Source: Herminiimonas contaminans
Lineage (GTDB): Bacteria; Pseudomonadota; Gammaproteobacteria; Burkholderiales; Burkholderiaceae_D
Length of the DNA: 64,000 bases
Direction: 5' to 3'
Assembly: GCF_015645465.1 (NCBI RefSeq)
Contig: NZ_JADOEL010000020.1
Location: 1 to 64,000 of the forward strand
In this document: positions 36,803 to 46,481 of the stretch, piece by piece
How positions within the stretch are numbered: the first letter of the stretch is position 1
Layout: every line of letters begins with the position of its first letter
Program-made: the position numbers and the translations under genes
The notes under the pieces: model-generated
The model's input: only the letters and a program-made list of their open reading frames with translations
What the model was told of the DNA's origin: nothing
Databases searched by the model: none

Positions 36803-39568
36803 TTAAAAACGCCAGCGTGCCAACAGGCTGCCGGTTTGCGCAGTATAGCCACCGCCTTTTTCCAGCGTATAAGCGGCAGACAACGTGAGCTGGTCGCTAC
36901 GCAGCAAGGTCGCAGCCAAGGACAACACGCCTGTATCTTTAAGCGGGGTCGGCCCCAGGGTCACGAAGCTCGTGGTACCGGATATATCTGCAGCGAAGTT
37001 GGCGACCGATTGCAAACGCGTGTCACTGTACTCGTGCCGCCACAACAATTGCAGCGTAGGTTTGAACACGCCATAGGCCGTCTGATAGCCGCGCTCCAGC
37101 TTGAAGCCAAGATCGCTTTTGATCGAATGGGTATCGCTCGCGGCCACATTCAATGCCGCACCGTTGCCGCCAGTTTCCTGGTAGCCATCGAGACGCAGGC
37201 TACTGTATGTCATGCCTGCCAGCGGCGTGACTATCATTTCGTTCACGTTGATGGGGTAGCCGATACGAGCGGCAGCGGTGTACTGCATACCGTTGTAACT
37301 GCTATTCGCGGCACTCGAAAAGCCAGTGAAGTCCAGCACACGATGTGCATCGATATTGCTGCGCATCGCGGATGCTGACATATTCAGATACCAGGGTTCA
37401 CCCTGATACCCGGCGTAAGCGGTCAAGCCATATGTATTAACACGGGCATAGCTGCCCGCATTGTTACCATCGTTGGAAACCGAAGTGCTGGCGTAGTTAA
37501 ACAAGCCACCGACGCGCCAGCGTTCATTCAATGCAGCATCGGCTCCCAGCAGCAATCCGTTGTAACTGGCGCGATAACCGGAGACGCCATCACGCTCATC
37601 TGCGGAAGCACGTCCGCCGAATAACTGCCCCCAGGCGGCCTTATCACTCATGCCGTCACCGCCGGACAAACCGCTGCCAGCAGAAGTAGCATTCGGCGTA
37701 TTGGAGTCCAGTCGACTGAATACCATCCCATTCACATGCTTGCCGATAGCGTCGGTGGCACCGACTATGCCGAAGGTACTGGAAGACGGACTCAGTTGTG
37801 AACCTGCGCGATTTGCATCCGCTGGAGTCGCCAGTGCAGCAGCGGCATTGAACAGATTCATGAGCGCCGCATCGGTACCCGTGTATTTGTACAAGCCATC
37901 CAGCGTGTTACGCGCATTCACCTCGCTCGCCGGATTGACGATTTCGCCATCCAGCGTCAATAGCAATCCCAGATTGCTGCCATCGAGTATGGTGCTGCCG
38001 GTGATGTCGCCACGATAGCCATCGGCCAGGTAACGCAGCGTCGCTTCGTTGTAATTGCTGCCCGCGCTGGCCGCCTGCATCACCAGATAGCGCTGGCCAT
38101 TGGCGAAGCGATAGCTGCCATTCTTTTTCAGTGCCACACTGGAACCGGCATCGATCACGGCGCTGCCCGAAACGATGAGACGCCCGTAACCGCTATCGCT
38201 GCTGCCGCCGTCCGCAATCGCACCACTGGCAACACCTATATTCAGGGTTGCAGCCGCGCTTTGCTGGTAGTTTCCCGTTACGCTGATTTGATTATTGAGT
38301 TGCAGCGCGCCCGCAGAATTGATGACACTGTTGCTGCCGACATCGATATTGCTGTTGAGTAGCTGGTTGCCACCACCGAATATCCAGTTGGAACGCGTAT
38401 TCGCAATCAGGCCTATGCTGCCGTTTTGTCCGGTCAGGGTACCGAACACCGTGCCCGTGCCACCAAGTATGGTTTGCGCCCGGGTTGAATTATTCAAGAT
38501 GTTGCCAGAGATGGTTCCCGAGTTGGTCAAGGTGCTAATCGTTGCACTTGATTCGATCATGATCGCGTTGATGCCCGAGATCAGGCCGCTGTTGTTCAGG
38601 TTGCCTATGGTTCCGGCTACCGCATGGAGCGCTGTAATACCATCGCTTGCAAACCCGCCGTTAATACTGGTCACGACCGTACTGGTGTCTATGATGGTGC
38701 CAGCATTGTTGAGAACGTTAATCGTGGCGCTATTGATCAGACCACCGTTGATGGTGCCACCGCTCAAATTATTCAACGTCGCAATCCGGCCGCGGTCATC
38801 GTTATATATCCCGGCTACCGTGCCAGTGATGAAGCCACTATTGTTCAGTTCGGTAATCAGCGAAGTACCGGAACCACTGTAGTTGTAAACGCCACTATAT
38901 GCGCCATAGATGGTGGCGCCGTTGTTGTTGTTGAGCGTACCTATCGTGCTGCGGTTGCTGTTATCGATACCATGGCTATAGCTGCCCAGACTGCTGTCGC
39001 CACCGCGTATCGTGCCGCTGTTGTCCAGCACACTGATCTGCCCGCGCGAATTCTGTATCCCCGCATTCATCTCGCCACCGGCAATCACAGCGCTGCTGCC
39101 ATTGCTGAGATTGGTGATCGTTCCCTGGTTGCTGATACCGTTAAAACCATTCGTCGCTGCCTGTATCGCTCCAAGATTGACGATACTGCCTATCCGGCTA
39201 CCGCTACCGTTGTAGAGTCCGTAGTCACCGCCTCTGATAGATGCACCGCTAGCATTATTGATCGCGCTTAAAGTCTTGTCGTTCTCGATAGCTGCAAATG
39301 CGCCGCTGATGTAACCACTATTGCTGAGTGTGCCGAGAGTACTGCCATCGGTGTAGACACCTGAGCTGCCGCCACTCAAATGACCACTTCCTTCTACCGT
39401 CAGGTCGCCGTTGTTCCAGTTATAGTCACCAGACACTGCTCCTGAAATCGGCGCATCTGCATGCGCCGAAGTGGCCGCCATCAACGCCCAAGCTGCGGAT
39501 AGCGCAAGACTCAAGGCACTGCGCCTCGAGCTGACAGTTGTCACCGTTTCTGATTTGACCAAACGCAT
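36803..39568 (-). CDS. Autotransporter (type Va), second of a tandem pair
   Basis: The 921-residue outer-membrane protein has a signal peptide ending near AHA-DA (about residues 1-38), a passenger of Asn/Ser/Gly-rich repeats (variations on LNNSGTISG) predicted to form a beta-helix, and a C-terminal beta-barrel of about 270 residues ending in WRF as autotransporters do. The start is the ATG with AGGAA upstream; a longer frame would overlap the previous gene. It begins 25 bp after its larger paralogue, so the two form an operon. The function is unknown; adhesion or aggregation are usual for the class. Confidence 0.88.
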   Translation of the reverse strand: MRLVKSETVTTVSSRRSALSLALSAAWALMAATSAHADAPISGAVSGDYNWNNGDLTVEGSGHLSGGSSGVYTDGSTLGTLSNSGYISGAFAAIENDKTLSAINNASGASIRGGDYGLYNGSGSRIGSIVNLGAIQAATNGFNGISNQGTITNLSNGSSAVIAGGEMNAGIQNSRGQISVLDNSGTIRGGDSSLGSYSHGIDNSNRSTIGTLNNNNGATIYGAYSGVYNYSGSGTSLITELNNSGFITGTVAGIYNDDRGRIATLNNLSGGTINGGLINSATINVLNNAGTIIDTSTVVTSINGGFASDGITALHAVAGTIGNLNNSGLISGINAIMIESSATISTLTNSGTISGNILNNSTRAQTILGGTGTVFGTLTGQNGSIGLIANTRSNWIFGGGNQLLNSNIDVGSNSVINSAGALQLNNQISVTGNYQQSAAATLNIGVASGAIADGGSSDSGYGRLIVSGSAVIDAGSSVALKKNGSYRFANGQRYLVMQAASAGSNYNEATLRYLADGYRGDITGSTILDGSNLGLLLTLDGEIVNPASEVNARNTLDGLYKYTGTDAALMNLFNAAAALATPADANRAGSQLSPSSSTFGIVGATDAIGKHVNGMVFSRLDSNTPNATSAGSGLSGGDGMSDKAAWGQLFGGRASADERDGVSGYRASYNGLLLGADAALNERWRVGGLFNYASTSVSNDGNNAGSYARVNTYGLTAYAGYQGEPWYLNMSASAMRSNIDAHRVLDFTGFSSAANSSYNGMQYTAAARIGYPINVNEMIVTPLAGMTYSSLRLDGYQETGGNGAALNVAASDTHSIKSDLGFKLERGYQTAYGVFKPTLQLLWRHEYSDTRLQSVANFAADISGTTSFVTLGPTPLKDTGVLSLAATLLRSDQLTLSAAYTLEKGGGYTAQTGSLLARWRF

Positions 39569-39593
39569 GGTATTTCCTGTCTGCATGGGTGAC

Positions 39594-42500
39594 TCAGAAA
39601 CGCCAGCGTGCCAACAAGCTGCCGGTTTGCGAGCTATAGCCACCGCCCTGTTCCAGCGTGTAGTTGGCCGAGAGTGTGAGCGTATCGCTGCGCAGCAAGG
39701 TCGCCCCCAGCGACAGGACGCCAGTATCTTTTACCGGTTTGGCTCCCTGCGTCGTGAACGTGGTTGCTCCGGTAGTATCTGCCGCGAAGTTAGCTATCGA
39801 TTGCAAACGCGTGTCGCTGTACTCATGACGCCACAACAATTGCACCGATGGTTTCAACAAACCGTATGTTGTCTTGTACGCGCGCTCCAGCTTGAAGCCG
39901 AGATCGCTTTTTACTGAGTGCGTGCTGGACTTGCCCACTTGCAAAGCTGCACCATTACCGCCGGTTTCGGTGTAACCATCCTGCTGCAAGCTGCTATAGA
40001 CCAGACCTGCCAATGGTGTCAGCACCACGCCCGGCAAGACCTGATCGATCTTGATCGGGTAACCAAGTTGCGCCGCTGCGATGTACTGCATGCCCTTATA
40101 GCTGCTGTCGGCGATGCCACGGAAACCGGTGAAATCGACCAGACGATGTGCTTGCACATCACTGCGCATTGCACCGACAGATACATTCAGATACCACGGC
40201 TCGCCGGTGTAGCCGGCATAGGCACTCAGGCCATAAGAATTTACGCGCGAGTAGCTACCGGCATTGTCGTCATCGTTGGAAACAGAAGTGCTTGCATAGT
40301 TAAACAAGCCACCGACGCGCCACTGATCGTTCCACGCAGTATCCGCACCCAGCAACAAGCCTGCATAGCTGGCGTGATAACCGGATACACCATCGCGCGC
40401 ATCAGCCGAAGCCTTACCGCCGAAAGCCTGGCCCCACGCTGCGCGGTCACGCATGCCGTCACCAGCAGACAAGCCGTTGCTGCCCAGACTGGCAACAGGC
40501 GAGCTATTGTTTAAACGCTCAAACGCTATGCCCTGCACTTGTGTGGAGATAGCCGTACTGGCACCTGCCACACCAGCCTGACCAGCGGCCGGATTCAACT
40601 GCCCTCCGGCACGATTGCCTTCTTCACTGGAGCCAGCTGCTGCAGCGGCATTGAACAAGTTCATCAAGCCAGCATCGGTGCCACTGTAGTTGAACAGGCC
40701 GTTCAAGGTATTTTGTGCATTGCCATTCGTGGCCTGGTTCTCGGTTCCGCCATCCAGCGTCAGTACCAGTGACAGGTTGGCGCCATCGGCAACGGCACTG
40801 CCGGTGATCGTGCCGTTAAAACCGCTTGCACCGTAATTCAATGCTGTTTGGTTATAGTTGGTGCCTACGCTATTGGCCTGCACCACCAGGTAACGCTGAC
40901 CATTGGCAAAGCGGTAGCTACCCGTGTTTTTGAGCATGATGCTGGATCCGCTCATGATATCGGCACTGCCGGAAACGATCAGGCGACCATAACCAAGATC
41001 ACCACTTACACCATTGGCTACCGCATTGCTCGCCACGCCGACATTCAATGTTGCGGCGGCGAGCTGCGAATAATTGCCGGTGATATTGATGTGATTATTG
41101 ACTTGCAATACACCGGCAGCATTGATGACCGAGTAACCATTCGTACCGACATTGATATGGTCGTTCAATAACTGATTGCCAGAGTTGAACACGAACTGTG
41201 CGCCCGGATTATCTATCAGGCCTATGTCCGCCGCGCCTATGCCACCGCTGGAACCAGTCAGCACACCGAATATCGTGCCAGTGCCGCCATGAAGGACAAG
41301 TGGCTCACCGGAGTAATTCCTGAAGCTACCCGCTATCTTGCCGCTATTGATAAAACTGCCGATGTTGCTGCCTGCATCGAGGTAAACCGCGTCGACTGGC
41401 GAGGTCAACAAGCCACTGTTATTCAACTCACCTATATAACCTTCGTTATACAAGGCGTACGACGAATTATTGCTACTGGAACCGGCTATTGCTCCTTTGT
41501 TATTCAGTGTATCGATGATGCCACTAGCGTTATTGGAAAGACCATTTTCTATGCGACCGCCGAGCTTGTTGTTCAGGGTGGAGATGGTGCCGCTGTTGCT
41601 AATACCTGCCTCATCGTCGCTGCTGATAGTGCCGGTGTTATTCAACTCGGTGATGATAGCGCCAGAGGAATTATCGATGCCCCTGCTCCAGCCATAAATA
41701 CGATGCGTATTGTTCAGCGTACCGATAGCACCTCGGTTCAGTATGCCTGACTGATTGTCGCCTTCTATCGCGCCGTTGTTGGTCAGTGTGACTACCTCAC
41801 CACCATCGTTGAAAATACCGATATCCGTACCTTTGATCAGGCCGTTATTCGACAAGGTGGTAATCATCCCACCCGTCAGGTTAGCGATACCGGCATAGCC
41901 ATCCGAAATAATACCGCTCTGATTATTGACCAGCGAGGTGATGAGGCCATTATTGAATACACCTGCGCTGTACATCACAGGCGGTGTTCCGGATGCAGAA
42001 ATCTTTCCGCTATTGATCAGTTCGGTGAGAGTGCCTGAATTCGCGATACCAATCGCGCCCGTGATCGTTCCCAGCGTGCCATTGTCCAGTTTATCGATGG
42101 TGCCAACGTTAAAAATAGCGATCATGTCGCTGCTGATGCTGCCGCTATTACTCAACAAGCCTATGGTGCTGAGGCTGCTCGCATTCAGGATGGCGATGGC
42201 ATCGTTGGAGCTGCTGCTACTCCTGATCGTGCCGGTATTGACCAGGGTGCCTATCGCGCCGCTGTAACCCACCGGGGAGCCGCCCACGTCGATCACTCCG
42301 CCATTGCTGATCGCGGTATAGCCATTGATGTCGCCATGATTGGTCAGGTCTGTGATCTGGCCACCATTGAAGATGCCGGTAGCCAAACCGCCGATGATAC
42401 CGTCTGTCGTATTGGTCAGTGCAGTGATCTCGCTGCCGCTATTATTAAAAATCGCGTCAGTCACGTCGCTGGAAATGGTGCCGCTGTTTTTCAGGATGCT

Positions 42501-43328
42501 GATGGTACCGGCGTAGTTGGCAATACCGGCATCACCGGTGCCTTTAATGCTGCCGCTATTGTTCAGCTCACCTATACTGCCGCTGCCACTCAGCATCCCG
42601 ACGCCGAAATAGACGTCGCCGCCGTTGATCAGCCCAAACAAGCCAGTCAGCGTACCTTCATTATTTAAAGTGACGATCGAACCGCTGTTGTACAGACTTT
42701 GTATCGAAGCACCGGTTTTGTTTTCCAGCAAAGTAAGCGTGCCGGTATTAGCCAGGCCGATGCCCCAAGGACTGGAGCTCCTTATGCTGCCACTGTTTTC
42801 CAGCTTGGTGATCGTGCCCTCATTCAACAGATCGGTAATGATCGCACCAGTGGAATTCTCCAGCCCGTAGATGACACCCGTCTGCTGATTGGCGAAATTA
42901 TCGATCCGACCTGCATTCATTAAGCCTGCGGGGCTGCCACTGATAGACCCGCTGTTGCGGAACTCATTGATCCGCGCGCCCAGGAAATTGGCTATCCCGT
43001 AGTAAGTTACCCCCGACACTGAACCATTATTGTGTAGCTGGTTGATGTAACCGCTGATTGCAACCCCGCCATCCGCGCCGCTAATGGTGCCGTTGTTAAT
43101 CAGACTCCCCAGGGTGCCGCCGCTATCCGCATAAACCGCGTGCTCACCCGCATCCGAGTTCAGCGTGACCCCGCTATTGACCATGAAATCGTCGTTGCTC
43201 CAACGCTGAGTCGCGTTGGTATCAACCGAAATGACGGTTTGAGCAAACGCCGTGGTCGGCCCCGTTGCGCTTAGCGCGGTTGCGATGGCGAGACTGATGA
43301 CCGTGCGTTGCGGCCTGGTGGTTTTCAT
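39594..43328 (-). CDS. Autotransporter (type Va), first of a tandem pair
   Basis: The 1244-residue protein has a signal peptide (cleaved near AFA-QT), then about 800 residues of imperfect repeats of the form LNNSGTI.., LINSGKISG.., ITELNNTGTIS.., predicted as a beta-helix, and a C-terminal barrel ending LLARWRF. The barrel is a close match of that in the gene downstream, while the passengers differ in length and order. It is first in the pair and has the promoter with the 20-bp dyad upstream. The passenger has no recognised catalytic domain. Confidence 0.88.
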   Translation of the reverse strand: MKTTRPQRTVISLAIATALSATGPTTAFAQTVISVDTNATQRWSNDDFMVNSGVTLNSDAGEHAVYADSGGTLGSLINNGTISGADGGVAISGYINQLHNNGSVSGVTYYGIANFLGARINEFRNSGSISGSPAGLMNAGRIDNFANQQTGVIYGLENSTGAIITDLLNEGTITKLENSGSIRSSSPWGIGLANTGTLTLLENKTGASIQSLYNSGSIVTLNNEGTLTGLFGLINGGDVYFGVGMLSGSGSIGELNNSGSIKGTGDAGIANYAGTISILKNSGTISSDVTDAIFNNSGSEITALTNTTDGIIGGLATGIFNGGQITDLTNHGDINGYTAISNGGVIDVGGSPVGYSGAIGTLVNTGTIRSSSSSNDAIAILNASSLSTIGLLSNSGSISSDMIAIFNVGTIDKLDNGTLGTITGAIGIANSGTLTELINSGKISASGTPPVMYSAGVFNNGLITSLVNNQSGIISDGYAGIANLTGGMITTLSNNGLIKGTDIGIFNDGGEVVTLTNNGAIEGDNQSGILNRGAIGTLNNTHRIYGWSRGIDNSSGAIITELNNTGTISSDDEAGISNSGTISTLNNKLGGRIENGLSNNASGIIDTLNNKGAIAGSSSNNSSYALYNEGYIGELNNSGLLTSPVDAVYLDAGSNIGSFINSGKIAGSFRNYSGEPLVLHGGTGTIFGVLTGSSGGIGAADIGLIDNPGAQFVFNSGNQLLNDHINVGTNGYSVINAAGVLQVNNHINITGNYSQLAAATLNVGVASNAVANGVSGDLGYGRLIVSGSADIMSGSSIMLKNTGSYRFANGQRYLVVQANSVGTNYNQTALNYGASGFNGTITGSAVADGANLSLVLTLDGGTENQATNGNAQNTLNGLFNYSGTDAGLMNLFNAAAAAGSSEEGNRAGGQLNPAAGQAGVAGASTAISTQVQGIAFERLNNSSPVASLGSNGLSAGDGMRDRAAWGQAFGGKASADARDGVSGYHASYAGLLLGADTAWNDQWRVGGLFNYASTSVSNDDDNAGSYSRVNSYGLSAYAGYTGEPWYLNVSVGAMRSDVQAHRLVDFTGFRGIADSSYKGMQYIAAAQLGYPIKIDQVLPGVVLTPLAGLVYSSLQQDGYTETGGNGAALQVGKSSTHSVKSDLGFKLERAYKTTYGLLKPSVQLLWRHEYSDTRLQSIANFAADTTGATTFTTQGAKPVKDTGVLSLGATLLRSDTLTLSANYTLEQGGGYSSQTGSLLARWRF

Positions 43329-43674
43329 TCTTGTTTTCCCTGTTGGTAGGCGACGGTCAGGCGGGTACTCGCGGCAAAACCAGATGCCTTGAAACAGCCC
43401 AAATGCGCTAAAAGTATTGTAAAAACGGGAAAACTATAGGTAGTCTGGCTTGCCTTGTATGTAGAACAAATGTTCTACAAGCAATATTTGCGACCAGGCG
43501 TAGAATGGGCGCCGCCCATTTATGCGAATGACTGACAGCAGCTGCGCTAAACCCTGGCAGTGCGTCTGGCACGGGTGAGCATGCCAGTTGGATCTCCGGC
43601 CAGACGGCACGAAGTCTGCAGTATGAAAAACGAGCGGCGGGCGGCAGACGCCCGCACTCTACTCGGTACTGTGC
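43329..43674. promoter_or_regulatory. Autotransporter promoter region with 20-bp perfect dyad; no gene
   Basis: No gene is seen between uraH and the autotransporters. TGTAGAACAAATGTTCTACA at 43460-43479 is a perfect dyad with 9-bp arms. On the minus strand a -10 TATAGT lies at 43433-43438, with no clear -35, so the dyad falls about where the -35 or an activator would sit. Two further hairpins are present: AATGGGC-GCC-GCCCATT (43504-43520) and GCGGGCG-GCAGA-CGCCCGC (43637-43655), the latter probably the 3' end of uraH. Confidence 0.55.
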
Positions 43675-44031
43675 TCAGCTACCGCGATAAGTCGAATAAG
43701 CCCACGGCGACACCACCAGCGGCACATGGTAATTCTGCGCGGCATCAGCAATCCCGAAAGCCAGCACCACTTCATCAACAAAGCGTGGCGACGATACAAC
43801 GGCACCCTGCTCCGCAAAGTAATCCCCGGCGGCAAATACCAATGCGTATTTGCCGACCTTCATCTCTGCTCCTTCCAGCAAAGGCGCATCGCAACGCCCA
43901 TCCTGATTGGTGACAGCTGCTTTAAGCAAAGTCCTATTACCCGCATCGTTGACTGCATACAGCGCCACTCTCACGCCTACGCCAGGTTTCCCCTTCGTAA
44001 TATCCAGCACGTGTGTACTCAGCTTGCCCAT
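43675..44031 (-). CDS. uraH: 5-hydroxyisourate hydrolase
   Basis: UraH (transthyretin-like) hydrolyses 5-hydroxyisourate to OHCU in urate breakdown. The 118-residue protein has the N-terminal KLSTHVLDITKG motif with the catalytic His and the C-terminal tetrapeptide YRGS, the hallmark that separates HIUases from transthyretins. No signal peptide is present, so it is cytoplasmic. It is divergent from puuE, with 173 bp between. Confidence 0.96.
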   Translation of the reverse strand: MGKLSTHVLDITKGKPGVGVRVALYAVNDAGNRTLLKAAVTNQDGRCDAPLLEGAEMKVGKYALVFAAGDYFAEQGAVVSSPRFVDEVVLAFGIADAAQNYHVPLVVSPWAYSTYRGS

Positions 44032-44204
44032 GGTTTTCCCTTTTTTGTTCGTTAAAAATTGGCTGCATCTCCGGCTCAGATCATATACCGCCAGCCTTTA
44101 ATCCATATACGCCTCGGCTTATATCAGCCATACATTCAGCAGACATAATTCAGTCGACACAGTTAAAGCCAAATTAGAAATCATTATTAAAAAAGGCTGA
44201 ATAT

Positions 44205-45155
44205 ATGAGCAAGCCAAACTACCCTCGCAATATGACCGGTTACGGTCGCACGCCACCGCACGCGCAATGGCCGGGGCAAGCTCGCATCGCGGTGCAATTT
44301 GTCCTGAATTACGAAGAAGGTGCGGAGAACTGCGTGCTGGACGGCGACGCCGGTTCCGAAACCTTCCTCTCCGAAATCATAGGTGCGCAAAGCTTCCCGG
44401 CGCGTCATATGAGCATGGAATCCATCTACGAATACGGCTCACGCGCCGGGCTGTGGCGTTTGCTGCGCATGTTTGAAGAGCGCAAATTGCCGCTGACTGT
44501 CTTCGGCGTGGCGCGTGCCTTGCAGCGCAATCCTGATGCAGTGGCCGCCTTCCGTGAGCTGGGTCATGAAATCGCCTGCCACGGCTTGCGCTGGATCAGC
44601 TATCAAAACATGGATGAAGCAACCGAGCGCAAACACATGGCAGAAGCAGTTTCCATCATCCGTGAACTGACCGGCAGCGCCCCGCTCGGCTGGTACACCG
44701 GACGTGATTCACCGAATACGCGCAGGCTGGTGATGGAACACGGCGGCTTCGCCTACGATGCCGACAGCTATGCCGACGACTTGCCGTACTGGGAACAGGT
44801 TGCCCACCGTGATGCAAACGGCAAGCAGGTAACGGCACCGCAACTGATCGTGCCCTATACGCTCGATAGCAATGACATGCGCTTCGCCGCATTGCAAGGC
44901 TTCAATTCCGGCACGCAATTTTTCGATTACCTGAAAGATGCTTTCGATGTCCTGTACCGCGAAGGTGACCCGCAAGGATTGAACCAGCCGAAGATGCTGT
45001 CAGTCGGCTTGCATTGCCGCCTCATCGGTCGTCCTGGCCGCGCGGCCGCCCTGGCGCGCTTCCTCGATTATGTACAAAACCATGAACAGGTCTGGATCAC
45101 CCGTCGCATAGACATCGCCAATCACTGGCGCGCCAGGCATCCATTCTCAAACTGA
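44205..45155 (+). CDS. puuE: Allantoinase PuuE (polysaccharide deacetylase-like)
   Basis: PuuE opens allantoin to allantoate. It belongs to the metal-independent deacetylase-fold allantoinases, unlike the AllB amidohydrolases. The 316-residue protein begins with NMTGYGRTPPHAQWPG and FVLNYEEGAENC, the family signature, and has the W-x-G-Y-x-T-GRDSPNTR segment. The Shine-Dalgarno is weak (AAAAGG). The porin gene follows 125 bp later on the same strand. Confidence 0.94.
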   Translation: MSKPNYPRNMTGYGRTPPHAQWPGQARIAVQFVLNYEEGAENCVLDGDAGSETFLSEIIGAQSFPARHMSMESIYEYGSRAGLWRLLRMFEERKLPLTVFGVARALQRNPDAVAAFRELGHEIACHGLRWISYQNMDEATERKHMAEAVSIIRELTGSAPLGWYTGRDSPNTRRLVMEHGGFAYDADSYADDLPYWEQVAHRDANGKQVTAPQLIVPYTLDSNDMRFAALQGFNSGTQFFDYLKDAFDVLYREGDPQGLNQPKMLSVGLHCRLIGRPGRAAALARFLDYVQNHEQVWITRRIDIANHWRARHPFSN

Positions 45156-45280
45156 ATTCACAGGCATTACCGGCCGTGGCGGTTCCACGGAAAACCGTTA
45201 AGACGCGGAGCCGTGTCTTGTCGGATGAAAGGAGTAGGCAGTTCGTTTTTCTCATACATATAAAAAATCGGGAGACAAAG

Positions 45281-46375
45281 ATGCACAAAATAAAACTAAA
45301 AAAGCTACAACTCGCTATGGCATTAGGTTCGGCATTCGCACTGCCGGCCATGGCACAGACTTCGGTTCAGGTCACAGGTGTGGTCGATACTTACCTCGGT
45401 TCGATGAAACAAAGCGGTGATGCAGGCCGCACCAGTTCCGTCAACGGCGGTGGCATGACCACTTCATGGTTTGGTTTCAAAGGAACGGAAGACCTCGGCG
45501 GCGGCTTGAAGGCTACCTTCAACCTGACTTCATATATCCGTAGCGATATCGGTGCGATAGGCCGATTCAACGGCAATGAAACCTTCTTTTCGCGTGATGC
45601 GAATGTAGGATTGCGCGGCAAGTTTGGCGCAATCTCGCTGGGTCGTGATTTGTCACCGAACTTCCTGCCATCAGTCATTTCCAATCCATTCGGTGATTCC
45701 TTCCAATTCTCGCCTTTGATCCTGCACAAGGATGTCCCCTTGTTCAATGCCTCGGGATGGACCAACTCGGTAGCGGGCGATACGGGTTGGAGTAATGAAA
45801 TCATGTATACCACGCCGGATATCGGCGGCCTGAAGGCGAGCATCAATTACCAGTTTGGCGAAGTTGCGGGTAAATCTGGCAAAAACAATGTCGGTGGTAA
45901 CCTGATCTATTTCAACGGTCCGCTGGCATTAACTGCTTATTACCAAAAAGTGCAAGTCAACAACCCAATGGATTTGTCGCCCAACAATGTGCAGCCGGCG
46001 ACCAATATTCCATTCGCCAGCGGCATGACGGCGGCGCGCCAGACAGCCTGGTTTGTCGGCGGCGCCTATGACTTTGCCGTCGCCAAACTGTTTGCCAGCT
46101 ATAACCAGTCGACACACGATATTGACCTGAAGGACAAGACCTTCCAGCTCGGTACCAGCATCCCGCTGGGACAAGGTGCCATCCTGGCATCCTGGGCCAA
46201 TACCAAACGCGACGGTGTAGCAGTCGGCATGGACTTGAAGCGCAATACCGCATCGTTTGGCTATGACTACAATCTGTCCAAGCGTACCGATATCTACTCG
46301 ATCTATATGTACGACAAGATCACCCAGCAATCGGCCGGCAACAGTTTTGCGGTCGGTATCCGCCATCGCTTCTGA
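45281..46375 (+). CDS. Burkholderiales-type outer-membrane porin (porin_4/OmpC-like)
   Basis: The 364-residue protein has a signal peptide ending ALPAMA-QT and a 16-strand porin pattern ending in the outer-membrane signature YDK...VGIRHRF with a terminal Phe. The start is the ATG with GGAG upstream. It lies inside the purine island between puuE and the lyase gene, so it could admit purines or allantoin; this is context only. A strong bidirectional terminator follows. Confidence 0.92.
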   Translation: MHKIKLKKLQLAMALGSAFALPAMAQTSVQVTGVVDTYLGSMKQSGDAGRTSSVNGGGMTTSWFGFKGTEDLGGGLKATFNLTSYIRSDIGAIGRFNGNETFFSRDANVGLRGKFGAISLGRDLSPNFLPSVISNPFGDSFQFSPLILHKDVPLFNASGWTNSVAGDTGWSNEIMYTTPDIGGLKASINYQFGEVAGKSGKNNVGGNLIYFNGPLALTAYYQKVQVNNPMDLSPNNVQPATNIPFASGMTAARQTAWFVGGAYDFAVAKLFASYNQSTHDIDLKDKTFQLGTSIPLGQGAILASWANTKRDGVAVGMDLKRNTASFGYDYNLSKRTDIYSIYMYDKITQQSAGNSFAVGIRHRF

Positions 46376-46401
46376 TGCCTGGCTAGCTTGCTAGCGTAAG
46401 T

Positions 46402-46437
46402 AAAAAAGGGAGTCACGTTACCGTGACTCCCTTTTTT
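46402..46437. terminator. Bidirectional terminator between porin and lyase genes
   Basis: AAAAAAGGGAGTCACG and CGTGACTCCCTTTTTT form a perfect 16-bp stem around TTAC. It serves both convergent genes. Confidence 0.94.
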
Positions 46438-46481
46438 ATGACAGGACAGCGCAGGATGCTGTCCCTCTCCCTGATTTGTCC

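Noticed and set aside
38295-42923. Several open frames antisense to the autotransporter passengers, some hydrophobic
   Set aside because: They are produced by the Asn/Ser/Gly/Ile-rich repeats read backward, not by genes.
36803-43328. Possibility that the two autotransporters are one gene split by a stop
   Set aside because: Each has its own signal peptide, ribosome site and complete barrel; the break is a normal intergenic gap of 25 bp.
39594-43328. CRISPR-like repetition in the passenger DNA
   Set aside because: The repeats are degenerate, in frame and coding, without regular spacers.
43464-43475. GAAC-N4-GTTC as an SOS box
   Set aside because: This is the Gram-positive LexA form; betaproteobacterial LexA sites differ, so SOS control is not claimed.
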